DNA of 64,000 nt from Mycolicibacterium anyangense (GTDB lineage: Bacteria > Actinomycetota > Actinomycetes > Mycobacteriales > Mycobacteriaceae), in contig NZ_AP022620.1 of the NCBI RefSeq assembly GCF_010731855.1, forward strand, positions 2,356,001-2,420,000, in the 5' to 3' direction. This document shows, piece after piece, positions 1 to 10,983 of this stretch. The notes beneath the pieces were generated by a model that was not told the origin of the DNA, did no database searches, and worked only from the letters and a program-made list of their open reading frames with translations. The number at the start of each line of letters is the position of its first letter. The first letter of the stretch is position 1. The translations under genes and the position numbers were made by a program.

Positions 1-275
1 CCGGCCGCGTGCAGCTTGGTCACGTCGACCTCCATGGACTCCCTGCTGCCCGAGGACACCACGGCCTTGCCTTCGTTGTGCACCTGGAGCATCAGCTTGG
101 TGGCCTGCGGTTCGCTGTAGCCGAACAGTTTCTGGAAGATGTAGGTCACGTAGTTCATCAGGTTGACCGGATCGTCCCAGACGATGGTCACCCAGGGGCG
201 GTCCGCGGCGTCAACGGGATCGGTGTCCTGCTGCCCGCTGGTGCCCGGCCGGGTCGGTGCCGCTGACGCGCCCAT
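1..275 (-). CDS. clpS: ATP-dependent Clp protease adaptor ClpS (3' end cut off by window edge)
   Basis: Only the N-terminal ~91 residues are in the window; the gene runs off the left edge. ClpS is the cytosolic adaptor that hands N-degron substrates to the ClpC/ClpP protease. The visible protein has a short low-complexity tail followed by the family core: [17 protein letters not shown], then YIFQKLFGY, then a helix with [14 protein letters not shown]. The [10 protein letters not shown] stretch is the substrate-pocket region of the family. The start is the ATG at 275, giving [11 protein letters not shown]. It is divergent from pncB, with 65 bp between the two starts. Confidence 0.93.
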   Translation of the reverse strand, partial: MGASAAPTRPGTSGQQDTDPVDAADRPWVTIVWDDPVNLMNYVTYIFQKLFGYSEPQATKLMLQVHNEGKAVVSSGSRESMEVDVTKLHAA

Positions 276-340
276 GGCACCAAGGATAGCGAGCTACCTC
301 AATAACGACCCAATGCCGTGGCAGCCGATACCGTTGCCGT

Positions 341-1636
341 GTGACCGCCGCGCTGTTGACGGACAAATACGAGCTGACGATGCTGTCCGCTGCCCTGCTG
401 GACGGGACGGCCGGCCGCCGGACCACCTTCGAGGTGTTTGCCCGCCGACTGCCCGAGGGCCGCCGCTACGGCGTGGTGGCCGGGACCGGCCGGTTCCTGG
501 AAGCCTTGGGCGAGTTCGTCTTCGACCGGGTCGCGCTGGAGTCGTTGTCGTCGTTCCTGGATCCGGTGACCCTGGACTTTTTGCGCGACTTCCGGTTCCG
601 CGGCGATATCGACGGTTACGCCGAGGGCGAGCTGTACTTCCCCGGCTCCCCGATCCTGTCGGTCAGCGGCACCTTCGCCGAGTGCGTCCTGCTCGAGACG
701 CTGGCGCTGTCAATCTTCAACCACGACACCGCGATCGCCTCGGCGGCGGCGCGGATGGTCAGCGCCGCGCAGGGCCGTCCGCTGATCGAGATGGGCTCGC
801 GACGCACCCACGAGCAGGCCGCGGTGGCCTCGGCACGGGCGGCCTACGTCGCCGGCTTCGCGGGCACCTCGAACCTGGAGGCGCACCGCCGCTTCGGCGT
901 GCCCGCGCTGGGCACCAGCGCGCACGCGTTCACCATGCTGCACACCACCTCGGACGGCCCGGATGAGCCCGCCGCGTTCCGGGCCCAGGTCGAGGCGCTC
1001 GGGCTGGACACCACGCTGTTGGTGGACACCTATGACGTGACCACCGGGGTGGCCAACGCGATCGCGGTGGCCGGTCCCGAGCTCGGGTCGGTGCGCATCG
1101 ACTCAGGCGACCTGGGGGTGCTGGCCCGCCAGGTGCGCGCCCAACTCGACGGCCTCGGCGCGACCGGCACCCGGATCGTGGTCTCCGGTGATCTCGACGA
1201 GTACGCGATCGCCGCCCTGCGCGCCGATCCCGTCGACAGCTACGGCGTGGGCACATCGGTGGTCACCGGATCGGGGGCGCCGACGGCGAGCATGGTCTAC
1301 AAGCTCGTCGAGGTCGACGGCATCCCGGTGCAGAAGCGCAGCAGCCACAAGGAATCCCACGGCGGCCGCAAGGCGGCGACCCGGCTGGCCAAGCCGACCG
1401 GAACGGTCACCGAAGAGGTGGTCCACCCCGTCGACGAGCCGCCACAGACCACCGAGCCGTCGCGCCGGCTGACGGTGCCGCTGGTCCGCGACGGGCAGCC
1501 GGTCGCGTCTGCGGATCTGGCCGCGGCCCGCGAGTTGGTGGCGGCCGGGCTGCGCAGCCTGCCGTGGGAAGGGTTGGCCCTGTCGCAGGGTGAGCCAGCG
1601 ATCCCGACCCGCCAGGTGGCGGTGCGTCCTCGGTGA
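341..1636 (+). CDS. pncB: nicotinate phosphoribosyltransferase
   Basis: A cytosolic enzyme of the Preiss-Handler NAD salvage route, joining nicotinate and PRPP to give nicotinate mononucleotide. The protein is 431 aa with GTG start, beginning MTAALLTDKYELTML, the usual family N-terminus (TDxYELTM). Visible family blocks are SRRTHEQAAVASARAAYVAG, GTSAHAFTML near residues 188-196 (holding the His that is phosphorylated in this family), VRIDSGDL near 248 and YGVGTSVVTG near 302. No clear Shine-Dalgarno precedes the GTG, so the transcript may be leaderless. Its stop overlaps the dinG start by 4 nt, implying co-transcription. The same pncB-dinG pair is recalled from M. tuberculosis (pncB1-dinG). 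Confidence 0.95.
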   Translation: MTAALLTDKYELTMLSAALLDGTAGRRTTFEVFARRLPEGRRYGVVAGTGRFLEALGEFVFDRVALESLSSFLDPVTLDFLRDFRFRGDIDGYAEGELYFPGSPILSVSGTFAECVLLETLALSIFNHDTAIASAAARMVSAAQGRPLIEMGSRRTHEQAAVASARAAYVAGFAGTSNLEAHRRFGVPALGTSAHAFTMLHTTSDGPDEPAAFRAQVEALGLDTTLLVDTYDVTTGVANAIAVAGPELGSVRIDSGDLGVLARQVRAQLDGLGATGTRIVVSGDLDEYAIAALRADPVDSYGVGTSVVTGSGAPTASMVYKLVEVDGIPVQKRSSHKESHGGRKAATRLAKPTGTVTEEVVHPVDEPPQTTEPSRRLTVPLVRDGQPVASADLAAARELVAAGLRSLPWEGLALSQGEPAIPTRQVAVRPR

Positions 1637-3657
1637 GCGCCGAGGAACTTCCACCGGTCGCCGATCTGCTGGCCACCGCCGTCGGCGCGCTGGGCGGCAG
1701 CCAGCGGCCCGGCCAGGTGCAGATGGCCGAGGCGGTGGCGCATGCTCTGGCGTCGCGCCAGCACCTGGCCGTGCAGGCCGGCACCGGTACCGGCAAGTCG
1801 CTGGCCTACCTGATCCCGGCAATCGCCCGCGCCGTCACCGACGAGACCCCGGTGGTGGTGTCCACCGCGACGATCGCTCTGCAGCGCCAGCTGGTCGACC
1901 GTGATCTGCCCCGTCTGGTCGATGCACTGGCCGGGGTGCTGCCCCGAAGGCCCCGCTTCGCACTCCTCAAGGGGCGGCGAAACTACCTGTGCCTGAACAA
2001 GATTCACGGAGCGGACGACCGCGAGCCGGACGAGTCCCAGGTGGAGCTGTTCGAGCCGATGGCCGCCTCCGCGCTGGGGCGCGACGTGGCGCGCTTGACG
2101 GCGTGGGCCTCGGAGACGGTGACCGGTGACCGCGACGAGCTGACCCCCGGCGTACCGGACCGGTCCTGGTCGCAGGTCAGCGTGTCGGCCCGGGAGTGCC
2201 TCGGGATGGCGCGCTGCCCCTACGGCGCGGACTGCTTCGCGGAGAAGGCGCGCGGCGAGGCCGGTAACGCCGACATCGTGGTGACCAACCACGCCCTGCT
2301 CGCGATCAATGCGATCGCGGAGGCCTCGGTGCTGCCCGAGCACGACTACGTGGTGGTCGACGAGGCCCACGAACTGGTGGACCGGGTGACGTCGGTGGCC
2401 ACCGGCGAGCTGACCCCGGCGCCACTGGGTGTTGCGACGCGGCGCATCTCGCGGTTGGTGCGCCCGGAACTGGCCCAGCGGATGGAGGCCGCGGTGGCGA
2501 CGTTCTCCTCGGCAATCCATGACGGCACGCCGGGGCGGATGGATTTTCTCGACGACGAGCTGGCCACCTATCTGACCGCGCTGCGCGACGCCGCCAACGC
2601 CGCGCGCGCCGATATCGACCCGGCTCCCAGGGACCCGAAGGCGGCGGCCGCCCGCACCGAGGCGATCGCGGCGCTCACCGAGATCGGCGACACCGCGGCG
2701 CGGGTGCTGGACTCGTTCGTCCCGGCCATCCCCGACCGCACCGATGTGGTGTGGCTCGACCACGAAGAGGTCCGCTCGTCAGGCGGACCGGCGGGCAGGA
2801 GCGCAGCGACCGGGGGATCAACACCGCGGCCGGTGCTGCGGGTGGCGCCGTTGTCGGTCTCGGGCCTGCTGCGCAGCCGGCTGTTCGGCACCGCCACCGC
2901 AGTACTCACCTCGGCCACCCTGACCATCGGCGGATCGTTCGAGGCGATGTCCCGGGCGTGGGGTCTGGCCGACGGCCCGGCCTGGCAGGGCCTGGACGTC
3001 GGCTCGCCGTTCGAGCACGCCAAGTCGGGAATCCTCTACATCGCCGCGCACCTGCCGCCGCCGGGCCGCGACGGCACCGGCACCGATGCGCAGCTCGACG
3101 AGATCGCCGGGCTCATCGCGGCGGCCGGCGGCCGCACCCTGGGCCTGTTCTCGTCGATGCGGGCGGCGAAGGCGGCCGCCGAGGCCATGCGCACCCGACT
3201 GGACACCCCGGTGCTGTGCCAGGGCGAGGACAGCACGGCAGCGCTGGTCGGAAAGTTCACCGCGGACCCGGAGACCTCGTTGTTCGGCACCCTGTCGCTC
3301 TGGCAGGGCGTCGACGTGCCCGGCCCGTCGCTGTCCCTGGTCCTCATCGACCGCATTCCCTTCCCCCGGCCCGACGATCCGCTGTTGACGGCGCGGCAGC
3401 GCGCGGTGGCCGCCCGTGGCGGCAACGGGTTCATGGCGGTCGCGGGTGCCCACGCCGCACTGCTGCTGGCTCAGGGTGCGGGCCGGTTGCTGCGCCGCGC
3501 CGACGACCGCGGCGTGGTCGCGGTGCTGGACTCGCGGATGGCCACCGCTCGTTACGGTGGCTACCTGCGAGCGTCGCTGCCCCCGTTCTGGACCACCACC
3601 GATCCCGAGCGGGCCAAACAAGCACTTCAACGGCTACGGGCCGGCAGCCCACACTGA
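1633..3657 (+). CDS. dinG: ATP-dependent DNA helicase, DinG/XPD family
   Basis: A superfamily 2 iron-sulfur helicase of 674 aa, expected to unwind 5' overhang, forked or structured DNA. Walker A GTGTGKSLAYLIP lies near residue 50 and a DEAH box (VVDEAHELVD) near 242. Four cysteines, C120, C189, C195 and C201, fit the 4Fe-4S cluster of the XPD/DinG group. Helicase motif blocks SATLTIGGSFEAMSRAWG and LWQGVDVPGPSLSLVLIDRIPF lie in the C-terminal half. Translation starts at a GTG overlapping the pncB stop (GTGA). An unusual Gly/Ser/Ala-rich segment near residues 383-398 is encoded by a stretch containing a 19-nt sequence that recurs at 62937; it looks like a tolerated in-frame insertion. Confidence 0.95.
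   Translation: MSAEELPPVADLLATAVGALGGSQRPGQVQMAEAVAHALASRQHLAVQAGTGTGKSLAYLIPAIARAVTDETPVVVSTATIALQRQLVDRDLPRLVDALAGVLPRRPRFALLKGRRNYLCLNKIHGADDREPDESQVELFEPMAASALGRDVARLTAWASETVTGDRDELTPGVPDRSWSQVSVSARECLGMARCPYGADCFAEKARGEAGNADIVVTNHALLAINAIAEASVLPEHDYVVVDEAHELVDRVTSVATGELTPAPLGVATRRISRLVRPELAQRMEAAVATFSSAIHDGTPGRMDFLDDELATYLTALRDAANAARADIDPAPRDPKAAAARTEAIAALTEIGDTAARVLDSFVPAIPDRTDVVWLDHEEVRSSGGPAGRSAATGGSTPRPVLRVAPLSVSGLLRSRLFGTATAVLTSATLTIGGSFEAMSRAWGLADGPAWQGLDVGSPFEHAKSGILYIAAHLPPPGRDGTGTDAQLDEIAGLIAAAGGRTLGLFSSMRAAKAAAEAMRTRLDTPVLCQGEDSTAALVGKFTADPETSLFGTLSLWQGVDVPGPSLSLVLIDRIPFPRPDDPLLTARQRAVAARGGNGFMAVAGAHAALLLAQGAGRLLRRADDRGVVAVLDSRMATARYGGYLRASLPPFWTTTDPERAKQALQRLRAGSPH
2793..2811 (+). 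repeat. 19-nt repeat copy inside dinG
   Basis: The 19 bases gggcaggagcgcagcgacc occur here, in frame within dinG, and again exactly at 62937-62955 between argS and the tRNA-Arg gene. Both copies are followed by cgg. Here it encodes part of a Gly/Ala/Ser linker in the helicase. Motifs built around GAGCGCAGCGA are, from memory, common in mycobacterial genomes, so this may be one copy of a dispersed small repeat. Confidence 0.6.
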
Positions 3658-3762
3658 GCGAACAGCGGTCCTGTCGGGTGCGCAGCACTATTGTGATAGC
3701 AACATCGACCGAGTGAGAGCAACGTCGAGCGAGCCCGCCGGCACTGTGGAGAGGCAACCCTC

Positions 3763-5205
3763 ATGCGCGCACGACACCTGGGGCGTCTGCTCGCCGTTGC
3801 CGCCACCGCGGTGGTCCTGGCCGGGTGCGGATCCACGGTCTCGGGCAAAGCCGTGTCGATCTTCGACGACCCGTTCAAGGTGGCCGGCCTGCAGGCCGTC
3901 GACGGCAACAGCGGGCTGCGCCCCAATCCCGAGCCACCCGGCCGCAAGGTCACCGGCGGTGACGGCGGCAAGGTCGACGAGATCGCCGCACAATCCGTGT
4001 CGGATCTGGAGACGTTCTGGCAGAGCTCCTACGGCGACACCTTCAAGGGCGAGTTCACGCCGGTGAAGGAACTCATCTCGTGGAACTCCGACGACTATGA
4101 CGGCACCTTCTGCGACGAGTCCACCGCGGGTCTGGTCAACGCCGCCTTTTGCGAGGACGACGACACCATCGGCTGGGATCGCGGTGTGCTGATGCCGTCG
4201 CTGCGCCAGGCCAACGGCGATATGGCCATCACGATGGTGCTGGCTCACGAGTATGGTCACGCGATCCAGAAGCTGGCCAAGCTGAACAAGAAGGGGACCC
4301 CCACCCTGGTCGCCGAGCAACAGGCCGATTGCCTGGCCGGGGTGTACATGCGCTGGGTGGCCGAGGGCAACTCGCCGCGCTTCACCCTGTCCACCGGTGA
4401 CGGTCTGAACAATCTGCTGGCCGCGATGATCTCCTTCCGCGATCCGCTGTTGAGCCAGGACGACTACTACGACACCGGCGACGAGCACGGATCGGCGTTC
4501 GAGCGGATCTCGGCGTTCCAGTTCGGCTTCACCGACGGGGCGTCGTCGTGCGCCGCGATCGACGTCAAGGAGATCGGCCAGCGCCGCGGTGATCTGCCGG
4601 TCGAGCTGCAGTCCGACCAGACCGGCGAGTGGCCGGTGAGTGAGGAGTCGACGAAGTCCATCGTCGACGCGATGAACATCCTGTTCGCGCCGAAGGATCC
4701 ACCGCAGTTGAGCTTCGACGCCGCCAAAGCTTCGTCGTGCCCGGACGCCCGGCCCAGCCCGCCGGTGTCGTTCTGCCCGGCGACCAACACCATCGCGGTG
4801 GACCTGCCGGGCCTGCAGAAGATGGGCACGTCGAACGAGGGTGACGAAACCTCCCTGGTGCAGGGCGACAACACGGCGTACTCCGCACTCGTGTCGCGCT
4901 ACATGCTGGCGCTGCAACACCAGCAGGGCGGACTAGTGCTCGACAACGCCGAGGCCGGTTTGCGCACGGCCTGCCTGACCGGGGTCGCCACTACCAAGCT
5001 GTCCAAGGAGGTCACCACCCCGGACGGCAACACCGTGGCGCTGACGGCCGGCGATATCGACGAGGCGGTGTCGGGGCTGCTGACCAACGGGCTGGCGGCC
5101 AGCGATGTCAACGGCGAGTCGGTGCCCGCCGGGTTCTCCCGCATCGACGCGTTCCGGATCGGCGTGCTCGGCGATCAGGCCCGCTGCATCAAACGCTTCC
5201 CGTGA
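3763..5205 (+). CDS. lipoprotein neutral zinc metallopeptidase (YpfJ-like)
   Basis: 480 aa. The N-terminus is a lipoprotein signal with lipobox LAGC (Cys about residue 22), so the mature protein should be anchored outside the plasma membrane. A zinc-protease motif HEYGH begins at residue 162, and a downstream VAEQQADCLAGVYMRW block (E185, D189) fits the third zinc ligand region of the neutral zinc peptidase family. The substrate is unknown. The C-terminal part has several Cys (CPDARPSPPVSFCP and others) that could form disulfides outside the cell. It lies 105 bp after dinG, and convergent with the porin gene. In M. tuberculosis dinG is directly followed by glgP (recalled), so this gene and the porin look like a lineage-specific insertion. 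Confidence 0.85.
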   Translation: MRARHLGRLLAVAATAVVLAGCGSTVSGKAVSIFDDPFKVAGLQAVDGNSGLRPNPEPPGRKVTGGDGGKVDEIAAQSVSDLETFWQSSYGDTFKGEFTPVKELISWNSDDYDGTFCDESTAGLVNAAFCEDDDTIGWDRGVLMPSLRQANGDMAITMVLAHEYGHAIQKLAKLNKKGTPTLVAEQQADCLAGVYMRWVAEGNSPRFTLSTGDGLNNLLAAMISFRDPLLSQDDYYDTGDEHGSAFERISAFQFGFTDGASSCAAIDVKEIGQRRGDLPVELQSDQTGEWPVSEESTKSIVDAMNILFAPKDPPQLSFDAAKASSCPDARPSPPVSFCPATNTIAVDLPGLQKMGTSNEGDETSLVQGDNTAYSALVSRYMLALQHQQGGLVLDNAEAGLRTACLTGVATTKLSKEVTTPDGNTVALTAGDIDEAVSGLLTNGLAASDVNGESVPAGFSRIDAFRIGVLGDQARCIKRFP

Positions 5206-5220
5206 TCGCTAACCGCCGAG

Positions 5221-5270
5221 TGTGGGCCCTATGTACGCAAAACGGCCTTCCGGCGTACCTAACCCCCACA
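5221..5270. terminator. nested inverted repeat between convergent genes, possible bidirectional terminator
   Basis: Two nested arm pairs are visible: outer TGTGGG (5221-5226) with CCCACA (5265-5270), inner GTACGC (5233-5238) with GCGTAC (5253-5258). It lies exactly in the 82-bp gap between the convergent peptidase and porin genes. There is no T-tract on the peptidase side, so it is either an intrinsic terminator of the weak, U-poor mycobacterial kind or a copy of a dispersed palindromic element. Confidence 0.5.
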
Positions 5271-5287
5271 GTCGAAGGCGCCTCTGC

Positions 5288-6004
5288 TCAGATTTTTTTC
5301 GTGACCCCGTACCAGGACAGGATGGCGTCGCCTTCGTCGGTGGACTTGGTCAGCGTGGCGTAGGACCGGATGAACGACTCCCCCACGCAGCCGTCGATCT
5401 TGACGTGGAAGTTGCTGATCGACACCCACGGTGCGGAGCCTTTGTACTCCTTCTTGGTCACCGGGACGATGTTGATGATGCCGGGCTTGAGGCCGACGGT
5501 GATGCCGCCACCGATGTTGGCGCCCAGGCCGGGGCTCAGCCCGTCGGGCAGCACACCAGGGAAGTCCAGGCCGAAGTAGCCGATCGACGGGTTGATACCG
5601 GCCGTTCCGGTCAGCGAGACGCCGTTGGAGGTGCTCATGTCGATGCCGCAGCCGATCTGGTAGCCGACCTCGAACACACCTTTGGGCGACGAGCCGTCGC
5701 CGCTGAGCGCGCCGTTGTAGACGCCTCCGACCACGTACTCACGCGACGAGATCGCGGTGGTCAGCGGAGCGACCGGCATCTGCACTTCGTCTTTGGCTGA
5801 GATGGTCAGGGTCCAGCCGTCCGGAGACTTGGTGGTGGCCGGCCCGGTGGACTCCACCCGGCCGTCATCGACAGGCGGGTCGGCCGCAGCCGCCACCGGC
5901 TGCGCGGCGTCCGGTGCAGTGGCGTCGGGATCAGCCCAGGCCGGAGCCGCCGACAACAAGCCACCTACCAGCAGCACCACTGCCGCCGCACCTCGCACCA
6001 CCAC
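5288..6004 (-). CDS. MspA-family outer-membrane porin
   Basis: 238 aa with a cleavable signal peptide (VVLLVGGLLSAAPAWAD, cut near residue 24). The MspA domain follows: an SREYVVGGVYNGALSG block, the GVFEVGYQIGCGIDMS strand matching the family ELGYQIG strand, then glycine-rich strands (LGANIGGGITVGLKPG) and the terminal IRSYATLTKSTDEGDAILSWYG block matching the LRPFARLIASTGDSVTTYG end of MspA. MspA porins form octameric channels in the mycolic-acid outer membrane for hydrophilic solutes. This copy has a longer Pro/Ala/Asp-rich N-terminal stretch than MspA and two Cys (in QIGCGID and KIDGCVGES), so it is a divergent paralogue. GTG start 6004 is favoured by GGAAGG 11 nt upstream. Confidence 0.88.
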   Translation of the reverse strand: MVVRGAAAVVLLVGGLLSAAPAWADPDATAPDAAQPVAAAADPPVDDGRVESTGPATTKSPDGWTLTISAKDEVQMPVAPLTTAISSREYVVGGVYNGALSGDGSSPKGVFEVGYQIGCGIDMSTSNGVSLTGTAGINPSIGYFGLDFPGVLPDGLSPGLGANIGGGITVGLKPGIINIVPVTKKEYKGSAPWVSISNFHVKIDGCVGESFIRSYATLTKSTDEGDAILSWYGVTKKI

Positions 6005-6124
6005 TGCCCCGAACGCCTTCCCGGAAACCCGACAGCCCGCCCCGATGCGGTGCCGGTCGGCATTCCTGTTGGGAACCTACATGCGGCACCCTTGCCGTAC
6101 TAACCGGATCCGGAACCGTCAGCG

Positions 6125-8707
6125 TTACGCCATTCTCACCAGACCGAGTTCGTTGTCGGCGGCGAGCAGCGAGTGGTGCGGCAACACCCGCACCGTGTAG
6201 CCGACCGACCCGGCCACCGGAAGCGGTGTCGTGGTCGAGAACAGTTCGGTACCGCCGTCGCCCGGTCCGGTGTGCAGCATCTCCACATACGTCGGGTTCA
6301 CCAGCACATCGGTGGCGTCGACACGCCCCAGCACGGCCTGCACCACGACTTCCTCGGGCCGCAGACCGGCCAGTTGCACGGCGGCGGTGAGGGTGAGCTG
6401 CGAGCCGAGCAGCGGGGTGTCGGGCAGGCCGGTGCTGTCGACGTCGGTGACGGCGACCTGCGGCCAGGCTTCGCGGGCCCGCAGCCGGTAGGCGCTCAGG
6501 TCGCGGGCCGCCCCGAACGGCAGTCCGTCGACGGGCGCGACGGTGCGGCGCAGCGACTGCGCAGCCGGCGCGTAGTACTTCTCGGTGTAGTCGCGCACCA
6601 TCCGCGAGGCCAGCACCTTGGGCCCCAGCGACTGCAGGGTATGGCGCACCATCTCGACCCAGCGGGTCGGCACGCCGCGCTCGTCACGGTCGTAGAACTT
6701 CGGGCCGACGGAGTGCGCCAGTAGGTCGTAGAGTGCCGCGGCCTCCAGGTCGTCGCGGCGCCCCTCGTCAGCAAGTCCGTCGGCAGTCGGTATCTCCCAA
6801 CCGTTTTCGCCGTCGTACCACTCGTCCCACCACCCGTCGCGGATGGACAGGTTCAGCCCGCCGTTGAGCGCGCTCTTCATGCCGGAGGTGCCGCACGCCT
6901 CCAGCGGCCGCAGCGGATTGTTCAGCCACACATCGCATCCCCAGTACAGCGACCGGGCCATCGACATGTCGTAATCGGGTAGGAAGGCGATGCGATGCCG
7001 CACCTCGGGCCGGTCGGCGAACTTCACCACCTGCTGGATCAGCGCCTTGCCGGCGTCGTCGGCCGGATGCGACTTGCCCGCGACGATCAGCTGCAGCGGC
7101 TTGTCGGGATCGAGCAGCAGCGCCTCCAGCCGTTGCGGATCACGCAGCATCAGGGTCAGCCGCTTATAGGTGGGAACCCGTCGGGCAAACCCTATAGTCA
7201 AGACGCCGGGGTCAAAAGCTGTTGCAATCCAACCAAGTTCAGCATCCGAAGCACCGCGCTCCAGCCACGACCTACGCAGCCTGCGACGCACGTCCTCGAC
7301 CAGGTAGGCCCGCAGTTGCGACCGGATCCACCAGATGTGGCCGGGGTCGACCTCCTGCAGGCGGGCCCAGACCTGGGGCTCACGCAGCGCCTCGGTGGAG
7401 CCGGCCAGCTCACGGCCCAGTTGCAGCCACTGCGGCGCGGCCCAGGTGGGGCCGTGCACACCGTTGGTGATGGACCCGATCGGCACGTCGGCCGGGTCGA
7501 AACCCGGCCACAGCTCGTCGAACATCTCCCGGCTGACCCGGCCGTGCAGCAGCGACACCCCGTTGGCGCGCTGGGCCAGCCGCAGACCCATGTGCGCCAT
7601 GTTGAACTTCGTCGGGTCGTCCTCGGCACCGAAGGCCAGCACGCGGGCCACCGGGACACCGGGCAGCAGCCCCGCCGGGCCGTCGTCGCCGAAGTAGCGC
7701 TGCACCATCTCCACCGGGAACCGGTCGATCCCGGCGGGCACCGGGGTGTGGGTGGTGAAGACCGTGCTGGAGCGCACCACCGTCAGCGCGGTGTCGAAGT
7801 CCAGCCGCTCGGCCGCCATCAGCTCGCGGATGCGCTCGACGCCGAGGAAACCGGCATGGCCCTCGTTCATGTGGAAGACGTCGGGTGCCGGCCGGCCCTC
7901 GATGGCGGTGAACGCCCGCACGGCGCGCACGCCGCCGATCCCGGCCAACAGCTCCTGCTTCATCCGGTGTTCCTGGTCACCGCCGTAAAGCCGATCGGTG
8001 ACGTTACGCAGGTCGTGCTCGTTCTCCGGGATGTCGGAGTCCAGCAGCAACAGCGGGATCCGCCCGACCTGGGCCACCCATACCCGGGCGCGCAGCTGCC
8101 GGGCCTCCGGTAGCGCCAGCTCCACCAGGACAGGCGCGCCGGCGGCATCGGTGAGCAGGCGCAGCGGCAGGCCCTGCGGGTCCAGCGATGGGTAGTTCTC
8201 CCGCTGCCAGCCATCGGCCGTCAAGGACTGCCCGAAGTACCCCGAGCGGTAGTACAAGCCGACGGCGACCAGCGGCAGACCGAGGTCCGACGCCGACTTC
8301 AGATGGTCGCCGGCCAGGATGCCCAGGCCACCGGAGTAGTTCGGCAGCACCTCGGCGACACCGAACTCCATCGAGAAGTACGCGATGCCGGTCGGCATGG
8401 TCGCCGGATCCTGCTCCTGGTACCACATCGGGCGGGCGAGGTAGTCGTCGAGATCGCCGGCCAGCTGGTCCAGCCCCGCCAGAAAACCGCTGTCCACGGC
8501 GAGTTCGTCCAGACGCTGGGGTGTGACCGCGCCCAGCAGGGCGACCGGGTCCTGCCCGGTCTGCGCCCACAACTGCGGATCGATCGACGCGAACAGATCC
8601 TGCGTCGGCGTATCCCAGGACCAGCGCAGGTTGGTCGACAACCGGCCCAGCGCCGAGAGCCGCTCGGGCAGGTGGGCACGGACCGTGAACCTACGCAGGG
8701 CCTTCAC
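6125..8707 (-). CDS. glgP: alpha-glucan (maltodextrin/glycogen) phosphorylase
   Basis: 860 aa from GTG 8707 (MKALRRFTVRAHLPERL), the start that matches the known mycobacterial N-terminus; a longer frame to 8761 exists but would leave little of the 87-bp divergent promoter region. It releases glucose-1-phosphate from alpha-1,4-glucans in the cytosol. Visible family blocks: YFSMEFGVAEVLPNYSGGLG, HMNEGHAGFLGVERIREL, FARRVPTYKRLTL, and the pyridoxal-phosphate site EACGTSGMKSALNGG (Lys about residue 608). It belongs to the short bacterial/archaeal GT35 group. Divergent from glgE-glgB, which use or build the same alpha-glucan pool. Confidence 0.96.
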   Translation of the reverse strand: MKALRRFTVRAHLPERLSALGRLSTNLRWSWDTPTQDLFASIDPQLWAQTGQDPVALLGAVTPQRLDELAVDSGFLAGLDQLAGDLDDYLARPMWYQEQDPATMPTGIAYFSMEFGVAEVLPNYSGGLGILAGDHLKSASDLGLPLVAVGLYYRSGYFGQSLTADGWQRENYPSLDPQGLPLRLLTDAAGAPVLVELALPEARQLRARVWVAQVGRIPLLLLDSDIPENEHDLRNVTDRLYGGDQEHRMKQELLAGIGGVRAVRAFTAIEGRPAPDVFHMNEGHAGFLGVERIRELMAAERLDFDTALTVVRSSTVFTTHTPVPAGIDRFPVEMVQRYFGDDGPAGLLPGVPVARVLAFGAEDDPTKFNMAHMGLRLAQRANGVSLLHGRVSREMFDELWPGFDPADVPIGSITNGVHGPTWAAPQWLQLGRELAGSTEALREPQVWARLQEVDPGHIWWIRSQLRAYLVEDVRRRLRRSWLERGASDAELGWIATAFDPGVLTIGFARRVPTYKRLTLMLRDPQRLEALLLDPDKPLQLIVAGKSHPADDAGKALIQQVVKFADRPEVRHRIAFLPDYDMSMARSLYWGCDVWLNNPLRPLEACGTSGMKSALNGGLNLSIRDGWWDEWYDGENGWEIPTADGLADEGRRDDLEAAALYDLLAHSVGPKFYDRDERGVPTRWVEMVRHTLQSLGPKVLASRMVRDYTEKYYAPAAQSLRRTVAPVDGLPFGAARDLSAYRLRAREAWPQVAVTDVDSTGLPDTPLLGSQLTLTAAVQLAGLRPEEVVVQAVLGRVDATDVLVNPTYVEMLHTGPGDGGTELFSTTTPLPVAGSVGYTVRVLPHHSLLAADNELGLVRMA

Positions 8708-8794
8708 GTGACCCAACCTTACTGACGCGCCCAGCCGTGCGTGCGCTTCTTTCACTCGCATCGACTCGGCCCACTACGGTGTGAACTGAGCGTG

Positions 8795-10957
<2,163 letters not shown>

Positions 10958-10983
10958 TCGGAACGAGAGGAGCCTAGGGCCAC

